This document shows positions 1-6,715 of a stretch of DNA of 12,797 nucleotides, one piece after another. The translations under genes were made by a program, and so were the position numbers. The stretch lies in contig JBMFVX010000087.1 in assembly GCA_049965775.1 (NCBI GenBank), positions 1 through 12,797 of the forward strand. Reading direction: 5' to 3'. The DNA is from JABEVB01 sp049965775. GTDB lineage: Bacteria > Planctomycetota > Phycisphaerae > WQYP01. Every line of letters begins with the position of its first letter. The stretch's first letter is position 1. The notes under the pieces were generated by a model that saw only the letters and a list, made by a program, of their open reading frames with translations, had not been told where the DNA came from and searched no databases.

Positions 1-74
1 CCGCCACCCCTTTCGTATGACCTTACTCATCGGCCATCCGAAAGAAAATCTTGAGCCTTTATAGCGCTGTCGTG

Positions 75-761
75 CTAGGGCGGCTGGATGCTGAAACACC
101 CCCGCAATGCAGGCGCAAGCGATGGCGATTGCCGTGCTTTGGTTGCCACCGCCGTGAGCACCCGATGAATAACTGCGGCAAGCGTTACGGGCTGGGAATC
201 AAAATGAAAGGTCATAGCTCCGAACTTAAGCAACTCACTGGCGGTGGTGCTGAGTCCAAAAGGCTGCACGGACACTTCAATGTTAGCAATGGTGAGTTGT
301 GGCATTGTAAGCTTTCGCAGCACCGGCTTGCCTCGATAATTTGCCGGCGCTGCGGTGTGGTCGGCGGTGCGGCGGGTGTTGGCCAGCAGCGTTTGCAGGC
401 CATTGGCCGAACTACCGTGCTGTATAACATTTACTACGAAGTCCGTAATGGTAGCATTGTGCAGTTGTGGAGTGCCGCCATCCAGAGCCGTCATGTTGTT
501 GAGGTTGGCTTTTAACCCGGCGATGAGGAGCAGTTTGCTGGATGGGTTTGTTGGGTCGTAAACGGTGATGAGATTAATATGGATGGTGCTATGCCAGTAG
601 CTGTGGGCAATCGTGCCAGCGTCACATCTGGCGCCCGTGGCCAGACTTATGCCGTTGACAATGTCCGGCACCATGCGGTCTTCTTTGGAAGAAATAAATA
701 GTACGGCTACTAAAAACACAGCCAGAAAGCTCATCAGTGCGAGGCTGGTCTTTTTACCCAT
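75..761 (-). CDS. Short AsmA-like membrane-anchored protein
   Basis: A 228-residue protein of unknown function. Residues 6-24 form one hydrophobic segment after a positively charged start (MGKK), so it is probably anchored in the inner membrane with the rest in the periplasm. The body has the pattern of the short AsmA/DUF748-like proteins common in PVC and some other Gram-negative bacteria: an early stretch about a 'VYDPTNPS' turn (in relatives usually an 'NP.GF' turn), alternating hydrophobic strands, a middle part resembling 'NL..LL.N', and a late segment 'LRKLTMPQLTIANIEVSV' followed by a C-terminal helix rich in A, V and T. AsmA-like proteins are linked to lipid transport and outer-membrane assembly; for this short type no reaction is known. 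The ATG is preceded by AAGGG about seven bases upstream. It is divergent from the epimerase gene. The family call rests on pattern recognition only. Confidence 0.6.
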   Translation of the reverse strand: MGKKTSLALMSFLAVFLVAVLFISSKEDRMVPDIVNGISLATGARCDAGTIAHSYWHSTIHINLITVYDPTNPSSKLLLIAGLKANLNNMTALDGGTPQLHNATITDFVVNVIQHGSSANGLQTLLANTRRTADHTAAPANYRGKPVLRKLTMPQLTIANIEVSVQPFGLSTTASELLKFGAMTFHFDSQPVTLAAVIHRVLTAVATKARQSPSLAPALRGCFSIQPP

Positions 762-899
762 GATGTGTCCCTTATTTGGTCGCAGTTGGCATATCCAATG
801 CGGTAATTTAACCGAAATGCGGACAATTGCGACGTTTTAAACAACGGCGTGCGTTGCACAAAAAGCCAGTGCGCCATCTTGATATTGGAAGGATTATTG

Positions 900-928
900 T
901 TGCCTACGGGTATCACCGAGCATATATT
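900..928 (+). promoter_or_regulatory. Candidate sigma-70-type promoter of the epimerase gene
   Basis: TTGCCT at 900-905 (four of six matches to TTGACA) and TATATT at 923-928 (five of six matches to TATAAT) are separated by 17 bases. This would start transcription near 935 and give a leader of roughly 50 bases before the ATG at 983. Found by eye only; promoters of planctomycetes are poorly defined, so this is tentative. Confidence 0.35.
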
Positions 929-937
929 GCCCGGTGT

Positions 938-968
938 TCGGCGTTTGTCGCCGGTTGTTCTTTTTTTT
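938..968 (+). terminator. Terminator-like hairpin in the leader of the epimerase gene
   Basis: CGGCG (939-943) pairs with CGCCG (949-953) around a TTTGT loop, with a possible T-G pair (938/954) below it. It is followed directly by TTGTTC and then eight T residues (961-968). This is the form of a short intrinsic terminator. The T-run ends exactly where the GGAGG ribosome binding site (969-973) begins. It could attenuate transcription of the epimerase, or the T-run may be incidental. Confidence 0.4.
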
Positions 969-982
969 GGAGGCACGCATTT

Positions 983-2209
983 ATGGGTAACACTTCCTCG
1001 AACTTGGCCGGTAACGTATCGCAGGTTTTCGGCAATCGCTGGTCGCGCCGCAGCTTCGTAACGGCGATGGGTGCCGCCGCAGCCGCCTGCACGCTGGGGG
1101 GTTGCAGCTCCATGAAAGGTCCGTCGGTCAACTTAAGCAAGGCCGGCATCCAAAAGTGTACATTCGGCACCTTGCCCAATGGCACAAAAATTGACCAATA
1201 TGTTGTGACCAACGGCAACGGCATGATGCTTTCGATGATTACCTTTGGCGCCCGCTGGACACAGCTTGTCACGCCCGACAAAAAAGGCACCCCCGGCGAC
1301 ATTATACTTGGTTTTAACGAGCTTAAGCCCTACCTGCACCACAAAACCGACCCCTACTTTGGCGCCACCATCGGCCGCTACGCCAATCGTATTGCCAAGG
1401 GACGCTTTACCTTGGACGGCAAAACCTACCAGATACCCGTCAACGACCATGGCAACGCGCTGCACGGTGGACCGCATGCCTATGACGAACAGGTGTGGAT
1501 GGCCGAAGAAGTTGAAGAATGGGGCAACTACGGCGTGCGCTTTCGCTATTACAGCCCCGACATGCAGAACGGTTTTCCGGGCTTGGTGCTCAACACTGTT
1601 ACCTACATGCTTAACAAGGACAACACTATTCACGCTCGCTATCGCGCCAACACCACCAAGCCCACCATTATCAATCTGACCAACCATGCATACTACAACC
1701 TTAATGGACCGGGTAAGAAGGTGCTTGATCACGTGCTGGAGGTTAATGCCGACCATTACACCCCGGTAGACAAACTGATGATTCCCACTGGCGAAATCGC
1801 CAGCGTTGTCGGTACGCCGCTGGACTTCCGCAAGCCCACCGCCGTAGGTGCCCGCCTGCAGCATTTTGCTGGCAAGGGGGACCCGCATGCATTGCCGTTT
1901 GGGTATGACTACAACTGGTGCCTCAATGGCCCGATGGGCAAGATGTCGCTGTGCTCGCGGTGCACCGCCCCGGCAACCGGTCGCGTGCTGGAAGTGTACA
2001 CCACGCAGCCCGGCGTACAGATTTACACGGGCAACTTCCTTGATGGCAGCATCAAAGGTATTGGCGGAACGTATCCGTACCATGGTGCTATTACCTTTGA
2101 AACACAGCACTATCCAGATGCGCCCAATCATTCAAATTTCCCATCCACCGTGCTGCAGCCCGGCTCGATGTATCACGAGAAGGCTTGCTTTAAATTCAGT
2201 ACGGTCTAA
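983..2209 (+). CDS. galM: Aldose 1-epimerase (mutarotase), predicted Tat-exported lipoprotein
   Basis: A 408-residue aldose 1-epimerase, which interconverts the alpha and beta anomers of sugars such as glucose and galactose. Family motifs are in order: GRYANRI (131-137), ALHGG with catalytic-type His161, NLTNHAYYNL with His235, YDYNW with Asp309, and FETQHYPDAPN with Glu373, the expected general base. The N-terminus carries a twin-arginine motif (SRRSFV, 21-26), an alanine-rich hydrophobic stretch and a lipobox LGGC with Cys41. It is therefore probably exported folded by Tat and lipid-anchored, unlike the usual cytosolic GalM. The start at 983 is chosen because GGAGG lies nine bases upstream and the signal peptide begins there; the same frame is open from 827, but that extension is arginine-rich and does not resemble the family. 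Two cysteines (324 and 327) lie in a strand near the active-site half, which is unusual. A strong terminator follows. Confidence 0.93.
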   Translation: MGNTSSNLAGNVSQVFGNRWSRRSFVTAMGAAAAACTLGGCSSMKGPSVNLSKAGIQKCTFGTLPNGTKIDQYVVTNGNGMMLSMITFGARWTQLVTPDKKGTPGDIILGFNELKPYLHHKTDPYFGATIGRYANRIAKGRFTLDGKTYQIPVNDHGNALHGGPHAYDEQVWMAEEVEEWGNYGVRFRYYSPDMQNGFPGLVLNTVTYMLNKDNTIHARYRANTTKPTIINLTNHAYYNLNGPGKKVLDHVLEVNADHYTPVDKLMIPTGEIASVVGTPLDFRKPTAVGARLQHFAGKGDPHALPFGYDYNWCLNGPMGKMSLCSRCTAPATGRVLEVYTTQPGVQIYTGNFLDGSIKGIGGTYPYHGAITFETQHYPDAPNHSNFPSTVLQPGSMYHEKACFKFSTV

Positions 2210-2252
2210 TGAGGCCATACAGTTGTACGGGCGGCAAGATGAACTTCAAGAG

Positions 2253-2286
2253 AGGCCGCGGGGCATAAGCTCCGCGGCCTTTTTTT
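2253..2286 (+). terminator. Strong intrinsic terminator after the epimerase gene
   Basis: The arms AGGCCGCGGGGC (2253-2264) and GCTCCGCGGCCT (2269-2280) pair over twelve positions with one G-T wobble around an ATAA loop. Seven T residues (2280-2286) follow immediately. It lies 43 bases after the stop codon and should separate the epimerase transcript from the downstream genes. Confidence 0.93.
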
Positions 2287-2414
2287 GCCGTTTGTTAAAT
2301 GCGCTGCGTCGCTGCCTGACTCGGAGGTGAGCCATACACAAGCCGGCGGAATGTTATGAAAACGTGCTTCACGCCCCTGTCTTATGTGCAGCCGCTGTTA
2401 GCTTGATTGTTGTT

Positions 2415-2442
2415 GGCAAGGCTTATAGGCTTATGCCTTGCC
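2415..2442. repeat. Perfect 8-bp inverted repeat upstream of the SDR gene
   Basis: GGCAAGGC (2415-2422) and GCCTTGCC (2435-2442) are perfect inverted copies around a 12-base spacer that itself contains the repeated unit GGCTTAT. No T-run follows, so it is not a standard terminator. It lies about 60 bases before the SDR start and could be an operator or an RNA hairpin in the leader. I see no convincing promoter hexamers around it. Confidence 0.4.
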
Positions 2443-2501
2443 GCCGCGTGGCTGTGTGGGCCAAAGTGAGCGGTGCGATGTTTTTTTAAGGAAAGTGTGC
2501 G

Positions 2502-3269
2502 ATGCGTTTACAGAATAAAGTAGCGGTTATTACCGGGGCAGCCACCGGCATAGGATCGGGTATTGCCAAGCGGTTTGCGGCCGAAGGGGCCGCGGTTGTT
2601 GTAGATTATGTGGGTAAGCCGGGCACGGCTGATCCTGTTGTCAACGCCATTAAGGCGGCCGGCGGCAGGGCGCTGGCGGTAGCAGCGGATGTTTCAGACC
2701 CGGCGCAGGTGGCCGATCTTGTGGCCGCTACGGTCAAAACCTTCGGCTCGCTGGACATTCTGGTGAACAATGCCGGCATTGAATACAAGATACCATTTAC
2801 CGAGTTCCCGCTGGATAAGTTTCAGAAAATCATGGCTGTCAACCTGCAGGGGCCGTTTTTGTGCGCTCAAGCCGCAGCCAAACAAATGATTCTTCAGGGG
2901 CGGGGCGGGCGCATCATCAATATCAGTTCGATTCATGAAGATTTGCCCATGCCCACCAACGCTCCCTACTGTGCCAGTAAGGGGGCTATTCGCATGCTTA
3001 CGCGAACTATAAGCGTCGAACTGGCGCCGCATAACATTACCGTCAATAACATCGGGCCGGGGGCTATTTTCACACCGATTGACGCCGATGTTGAAGCCAA
3101 CAAACAAATCGAAGACGCCCTTATGGCTGAAATTCCCCTGCATCGCTGGGGCAAACCCGAAGAGGTGGCAGGGCTGGCGGTTTACCTGGCTTCGGATGAA
3201 GCGGGTTATGTCACCGGCTCAACTTATTTTATTGATGGAGGCATGTTGCGGCAGGCCGGCAGCCTTTAA
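2502..3269 (+). CDS. SDR family oxidoreductase, glucose 1-dehydrogenase-like
   Basis: A 255-residue classical short-chain dehydrogenase/reductase, probably cytosolic and tetrameric as usual for the family. The nucleotide-binding motif TGAATGIG is at 11-18, the adenine-site Asp63-Val64 follows, and NNAG is at 89-92. The catalytic residues are Ser142 or Ser143, Tyr156 and Lys160 (YCASK). The segments ISSIHEDLP (141-149) and NNIGPGAIFTPI (182-193) closely resemble Bacillus-type glucose 1-dehydrogenases, which oxidise beta-D-glucose to gluconolactone. Asp35 at the end of the second strand favours NAD over NADP. The exact sugar is not certain, since many SDRs share these motifs. AAGGA lies nine bases before the ATG. 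It follows the terminator of the epimerase gene and precedes the GH57 gene by 60 bases, so it probably opens a new transcription unit. It could act on the anomer that a mutarotase supplies. Confidence 0.9.
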   Translation: MRLQNKVAVITGAATGIGSGIAKRFAAEGAAVVVDYVGKPGTADPVVNAIKAAGGRALAVAADVSDPAQVADLVAATVKTFGSLDILVNNAGIEYKIPFTEFPLDKFQKIMAVNLQGPFLCAQAAAKQMILQGRGGRIINISSIHEDLPMPTNAPYCASKGAIRMLTRTISVELAPHNITVNNIGPGAIFTPIDADVEANKQIEDALMAEIPLHRWGKPEEVAGLAVYLASDEAGYVTGSTYFIDGGMLRQAGSL

Positions 3270-3329
3270 GGCCCGTCATGTCCGATGAAGGGCGTATAGT
3301 TCCAGACGCCGCCAGTGGGAGCCGATGTC

Positions 3330-4502
3330 ATGGGGGCCATAAGTCTTTATTTTCAGGTACACCAGCCGTATCGCCTGAAGCGCTACAGCGTCTTTCAGGC
3401 GGATGCCGATTATTTTGATCGGCTGGGTAATCGCTTTGCAATGGAGCAGGCGGCCCGCAACTGCTATATGCCCGCAAACCAGGTGCTGCTCGATGTTTGC
3501 CGCCGATGGGGCCGGGACGTAAAAATTAATTTCAGCATCACCGGCACGGCCCTGGAGCAAATGGAAGCTTTTGCGCCCGATGCACTTGAATCTTTTCAGT
3601 CGCTTGCGCAGACCGGTTCAGTTGAGTTTTTAAGCGAGACGGCATTTCACAGCCTTGCCGCGCTTTACTCGCCTGCGGAGTTTCAACGTCAGGTACAACA
3701 GCACACGGCCGCCATCAAGCGATTGTTTGGCCAGCAGCCGCGGGTGTTTCGCAACAGCAATCTGGTGTACAACAACGACATCGGCCATCTTGCGGGTAAC
3801 ATGGGCTTTATGGCGGTGCTTACCGAAGGGCGGGAAGGCGTTCTTGGCTCGCGGAAGAGTTCCGATCTTTACCAGGTGGCCCGCAGCAAAATCGTTCTCC
3901 TGCTGAGGCACTATAGGTTAAGCGAGGATATATCCCAGCGGTTTGGCGAGCGGTCCTGGAGTCAATGGCCGCTTACCGCCGAAAAATATGCCGCCTGGCT
4001 TAACGGCATGAATGGGCAGGGAGCAGGCTGTATTGTCGGCATGGATTACGAAACCTTCGGCGAACGCTGGCGGGCCGACGCCGGCATTCTGGAGTTTTTA
4101 CGCGCTCTGCCCGAAAAGATATTGGCGCTGGGCGATCGCTTCAGTACGTTAAGCGATCTGGCCGCCGCCGCACCGCCGGCCGGAGAGTTGTCTATTCCAC
4201 AGTACGTATCGTGGACGGACCAGTCGCGTGACCTTACCCCGTGGCTGGGCAATGCCATGCAGGCAGACGCCATGCAGGAGCTTTATCGTTTGGAGTCGGC
4301 CGTGCTTGCATCCCACGACGCCCAGGCCCTGACCGATTGGCAGCGCCTTACCTCAACCGACCACTTTTTATACATGAATACGCATTATTTTAAACGCGCC
4401 GATCTCGGCTGCTTTAGTCCGTATGAATCTCCTTATGACGCGTACATTAATTACATGGGCATTCTCGATAATTTAGCCTCGCGGCTGGGCCATCCGCGGT
4501 GA
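3330..4502 (+). CDS. Glycoside hydrolase family 57 alpha-amylase-like protein, probable loss of nucleophile
   Basis: A 390-residue protein of the GH57 type seen in Methanocaldococcus MJ1611-like alpha-amylases, which act on alpha-glucans such as glycogen. In order: the first-strand motif HQP (11-13), GSVEFL (96-101), FRNSN (140-144), TEG (165-167), LLLRHYRLSEDI (190-201), the acid/base region MDYETFGE with Asp239, and a C-terminal helical part with SPYDAYINYM near 367-376. In active relatives I recall the segment at 140-144 as FRNTE, where Glu is the catalytic nucleophile; here it is Asn144. The acid/base Asp is kept. The protein may therefore be inactive as a hydrolase, bind glycans only, or have altered chemistry. 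There is no signal peptide, so it is cytosolic. The ATG at 3330 is preferred over an in-frame GTG at 3315 because GGGAG lies eight bases before it and relatives begin just ahead of the first strand. It probably shares a transcript with the SDR gene. Confidence 0.88.
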   Translation: MGAISLYFQVHQPYRLKRYSVFQADADYFDRLGNRFAMEQAARNCYMPANQVLLDVCRRWGRDVKINFSITGTALEQMEAFAPDALESFQSLAQTGSVEFLSETAFHSLAALYSPAEFQRQVQQHTAAIKRLFGQQPRVFRNSNLVYNNDIGHLAGNMGFMAVLTEGREGVLGSRKSSDLYQVARSKIVLLLRHYRLSEDISQRFGERSWSQWPLTAEKYAAWLNGMNGQGAGCIVGMDYETFGERWRADAGILEFLRALPEKILALGDRFSTLSDLAAAAPPAGELSIPQYVSWTDQSRDLTPWLGNAMQADAMQELYRLESAVLASHDAQALTDWQRLTSTDHFLYMNTHYFKRADLGCFSPYESPYDAYINYMGILDNLASRLGHPR

Positions 4503-4660
4503 GTGTGGAAGGTGTACGAACAACGTGCAATCGCGCGAAGGGTTAACCAATGCCCGCCGCACTCCCGGCCCAACTCGCGGCTGCTTAACGCGGTCGCATC
4601 TTGGCGCTGCCGGCGCCCGTACGCTTTACACTTGAGCTTTCCGATGGCACACTGGCGGGC

Positions 4661-5644
4661 ATGAATACGTCAACCACAACGCACCTTGCTTCGCATGCTT
4701 CCGCGGCAGAACCCGATTTGTCCATTCAGGTGGGCAAAATGCATTTTAAAAATCCGGTGCTTACCGCATCGGGCACCTGTGGCTATGCCGACGAATATGC
4801 TCATTATGTGGACATGACCCAACTCGGCGGCTTTGCCACCAAGTCCATCAGCAAGCTGCCGCGCAAAGGCAACGAAAGTTATCGCGTGGTGGAAACCCGC
4901 GCCGGAATGCTTAACGCCATTGGGCTGGCCAATATCGGTCTGGAACGCTTCTTAACTGAAAAGGCCCCCATACTTAAACGCATGGCCGAAGGCGGCACGC
5001 AAATCATAGTAAATGTCCCCGGCTGGTGTGTGGACGATTACGCCGACGTTGCCCAGCGGCTCGATGCCGAAGCGCCCATGGTGGCCGGCATCGAATTAAA
5101 CGTAAGCTGCCCCAACGTTAAAAATGGTCTCTCGTTCGGCACCGACCCCGTTCGCCTTGCCGAGCTGGTGGCGGCGGTGCGAAAGCGCGTTTCGCGCGCT
5201 GCCCTGATTGTTAAACTCTCGCCCAATGTTGCCGACATCACCCTCACGGCCCGGGCCGCTATTGAAGCCGGGGCAGAGTGCCTTTCGCTGGTGAACACAT
5301 TTACCGCCATGGTGGTGGATGTTGAAAAGCAAGTGCCGATGCTGGCCAACCAGACCGGTGGCCTTAGCGGGCCGGCGATTAAGCCCATTGCGGTGTTTAT
5401 GACGCACCGGGTGTACAGCCAGGTGGCCAAAGCGCATAACATCCCGCTTATAGGCATGGGAGGCATTCAAAACTGGCAGGATGCGATGGAGTTTATACTC
5501 GCCGGAGCCTCGGCCGTTGCGGTGGGCACTGCGCTATTCATAGACCCGGCCATACCGGTGCACATTTGCCAGGGTATAAAAGCATATATGCAGCGCAAGG
5601 GCATAGGTTCTCTGCGCAATTTGGTAGGCGGCCTTAAAACATAA
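4661..5644 (+). CDS. pyrD: Dihydroorotate dehydrogenase, class 1B-like catalytic subunit
   Basis: A 327-residue FMN-dependent TIM-barrel enzyme that oxidises dihydroorotate to orotate, the fourth step of pyrimidine synthesis. Visible motifs: NPVLTASGTCGY near 31-42, TKS with FMN-contacting Lys61, NAIGLANIG (85-93), NVSCPN with catalytic Cys150 (147-152), VKLSPNVADI with Lys185, VNT (211-213), GGLSGPAIKPIA (233-244), GMGGI (265-269) and AVGTA (287-291) for the phosphate site. The active-site Cys and the lack of an N-terminal membrane segment place it in class 1, and KLSPNVADI with GGLSGPAIKPIA points to 1B. Class 1B enzymes use NAD through an iron-sulphur partner, PyrK; none is encoded in this window. 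The start is uncertain: the frame is open from a TTG at 4601, but the ATG at 4661 fits family length better, although its ribosome binding site is weak. It lies 158 bases after the GH57 gene. Confidence 0.93.
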   Translation: MNTSTTTHLASHASAAEPDLSIQVGKMHFKNPVLTASGTCGYADEYAHYVDMTQLGGFATKSISKLPRKGNESYRVVETRAGMLNAIGLANIGLERFLTEKAPILKRMAEGGTQIIVNVPGWCVDDYADVAQRLDAEAPMVAGIELNVSCPNVKNGLSFGTDPVRLAELVAAVRKRVSRAALIVKLSPNVADITLTARAAIEAGAECLSLVNTFTAMVVDVEKQVPMLANQTGGLSGPAIKPIAVFMTHRVYSQVAKAHNIPLIGMGGIQNWQDAMEFILAGASAVAVGTALFIDPAIPVHICQGIKAYMQRKGIGSLRNLVGGLKT

Positions 5645-5716
5645 TGAGCCGGCGAGGTATCGTCTATTGTAGGGCGGCGCGTTAGGGGGGCAGCATAAGG
5701 CAGCGAGTCCATTGCA

Positions 5717-6715
5717 TCAGGCTTTGGGCAAGTTGCGCACACGGTCGAGCAGCACCGCCAGAATGATAATCAGACCTGTAACCATTTCTTGCACACCCTG
5801 CGAAAAATTAAGCTGTGTACAGCCGCTGCGTATGGTCATAATAAATACGGCTCCCAGTACGGTGCCGACAATAGAGCCTTGGCCGCCGGTGAGGCTGGCA
5901 CCGCCAATAACGGCTGCGGCAATGGCCGTAAGGGGTGTGTTGGCGGAGGTGGTTGGGTCGCCTTCGGTAAGGTTGGAAAACATCAATACGCCGGCGATGC
6001 CGGTAAAAGCGCCGCCGAGAACATAAATTGCGAGTTTGGCGCGGTTGACTGCTATGCCGCAGAGACGCGCGGTTTGCTCGTTGGAGCCGATGGCAAAAAT
6101 ATGCCGCCCAAAGCGCGTGTAGCGCAGCATGAGCGCAGTAAGCACGAGCAGCGCCAGTAAAATCCATACGCCCCACGGCACCAGGGGTGCCTGGCCGGGA
6201 GCCATGAGGTTGTTAAGCCAGGTGGCGTTGGCCGCAACGGCCTGCTGATGGCTAAGTTCATCGGCGACACCGCGAAACGCCAAAAAAGTACCCAGCGTGA
6301 CGATAAAAGGGTTAAGTCCCAGCCACGTGATGCACGCCCCGTTAAACAGTCCGCAGGCGGCTCCAACGCCGACGCCGCCGAATGCTGCCAGCAGCGGCGG
6401 TACGTTGGCATTAACCAGCAGCGCCACGGCCACGGTGACCACGGCAATGGTGGCGCCGATGGATATGTCTATCCCGGCTGAAATAATAACGGGCGTTGTG
6501 CCGATGGCGGCAATGCCCACCACCACCGAGTGTAGAATAATGTTTTGAGCATTCGCCCGCGTCAAAAATGAGTCGGGGCGCAGAGCGCCAAACAGTATGC
6601 ATACAGCCACAAGCCCGATGGCCGGCCCCAGCACCGTCAGCACGCGGCGAACATCAAAGCGGCGCGATGTAACATCGGCCTCGACCGGGCTGGTTACCTT
6701 GGTTGTATCGCTCAT
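5717..6715 (-). CDS. Sugar ABC transporter permease, RbsC type
   Basis: A 332-residue inner-membrane permease of the ribose/xylose/galactose importer family (RbsC/XylH/MglC). It has about eight to ten hydrophobic segments. Family signatures include GIDISIG (81-87), NPFIVTLGT (135-143), the cytoplasmic loop YTRFGRHIFAIGSN (199-212) with TARLCGI (215-221) that couples to the ATPase, and the glycine-rich AAAVIGGASLTGG (266-278). It would form the pore through which a sugar from the binding protein passes. Its ATG overlaps the stop of the ATPase gene by four bases (ATGA), so the two are translationally coupled. It is the last gene of the transport block and ends 72 bases from the convergent pyrD gene; no clear terminator is visible in between. 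Substrate cannot be told from sequence. Confidence 0.93.
   Translation of the reverse strand: MSDTTKVTSPVEADVTSRRFDVRRVLTVLGPAIGLVAVCILFGALRPDSFLTRANAQNIILHSVVVGIAAIGTTPVIISAGIDISIGATIAVVTVAVALLVNANVPPLLAAFGGVGVGAACGLFNGACITWLGLNPFIVTLGTFLAFRGVADELSHQQAVAANATWLNNLMAPGQAPLVPWGVWILLALLVLTALMLRYTRFGRHIFAIGSNEQTARLCGIAVNRAKLAIYVLGGAFTGIAGVLMFSNLTEGDPTTSANTPLTAIAAAVIGGASLTGGQGSIVGTVLGAVFIMTIRSGCTQLNFSQGVQEMVTGLIIILAVLLDRVRNLPKA

Noticed and set aside
827..982. N-terminal extension of the epimerase reading frame upstream of 983
   Set aside because: It is arginine-rich and unlike the family, covers the candidate promoter and hairpin, and the GGAGG site plus signal peptide mark 983 as the start.
1133..2131. 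Long open frame on the minus strand inside the epimerase gene
   Set aside because: It is a 332-residue shadow frame of a gene with clear catalytic motifs on the plus strand and has no recognisable domain of its own.
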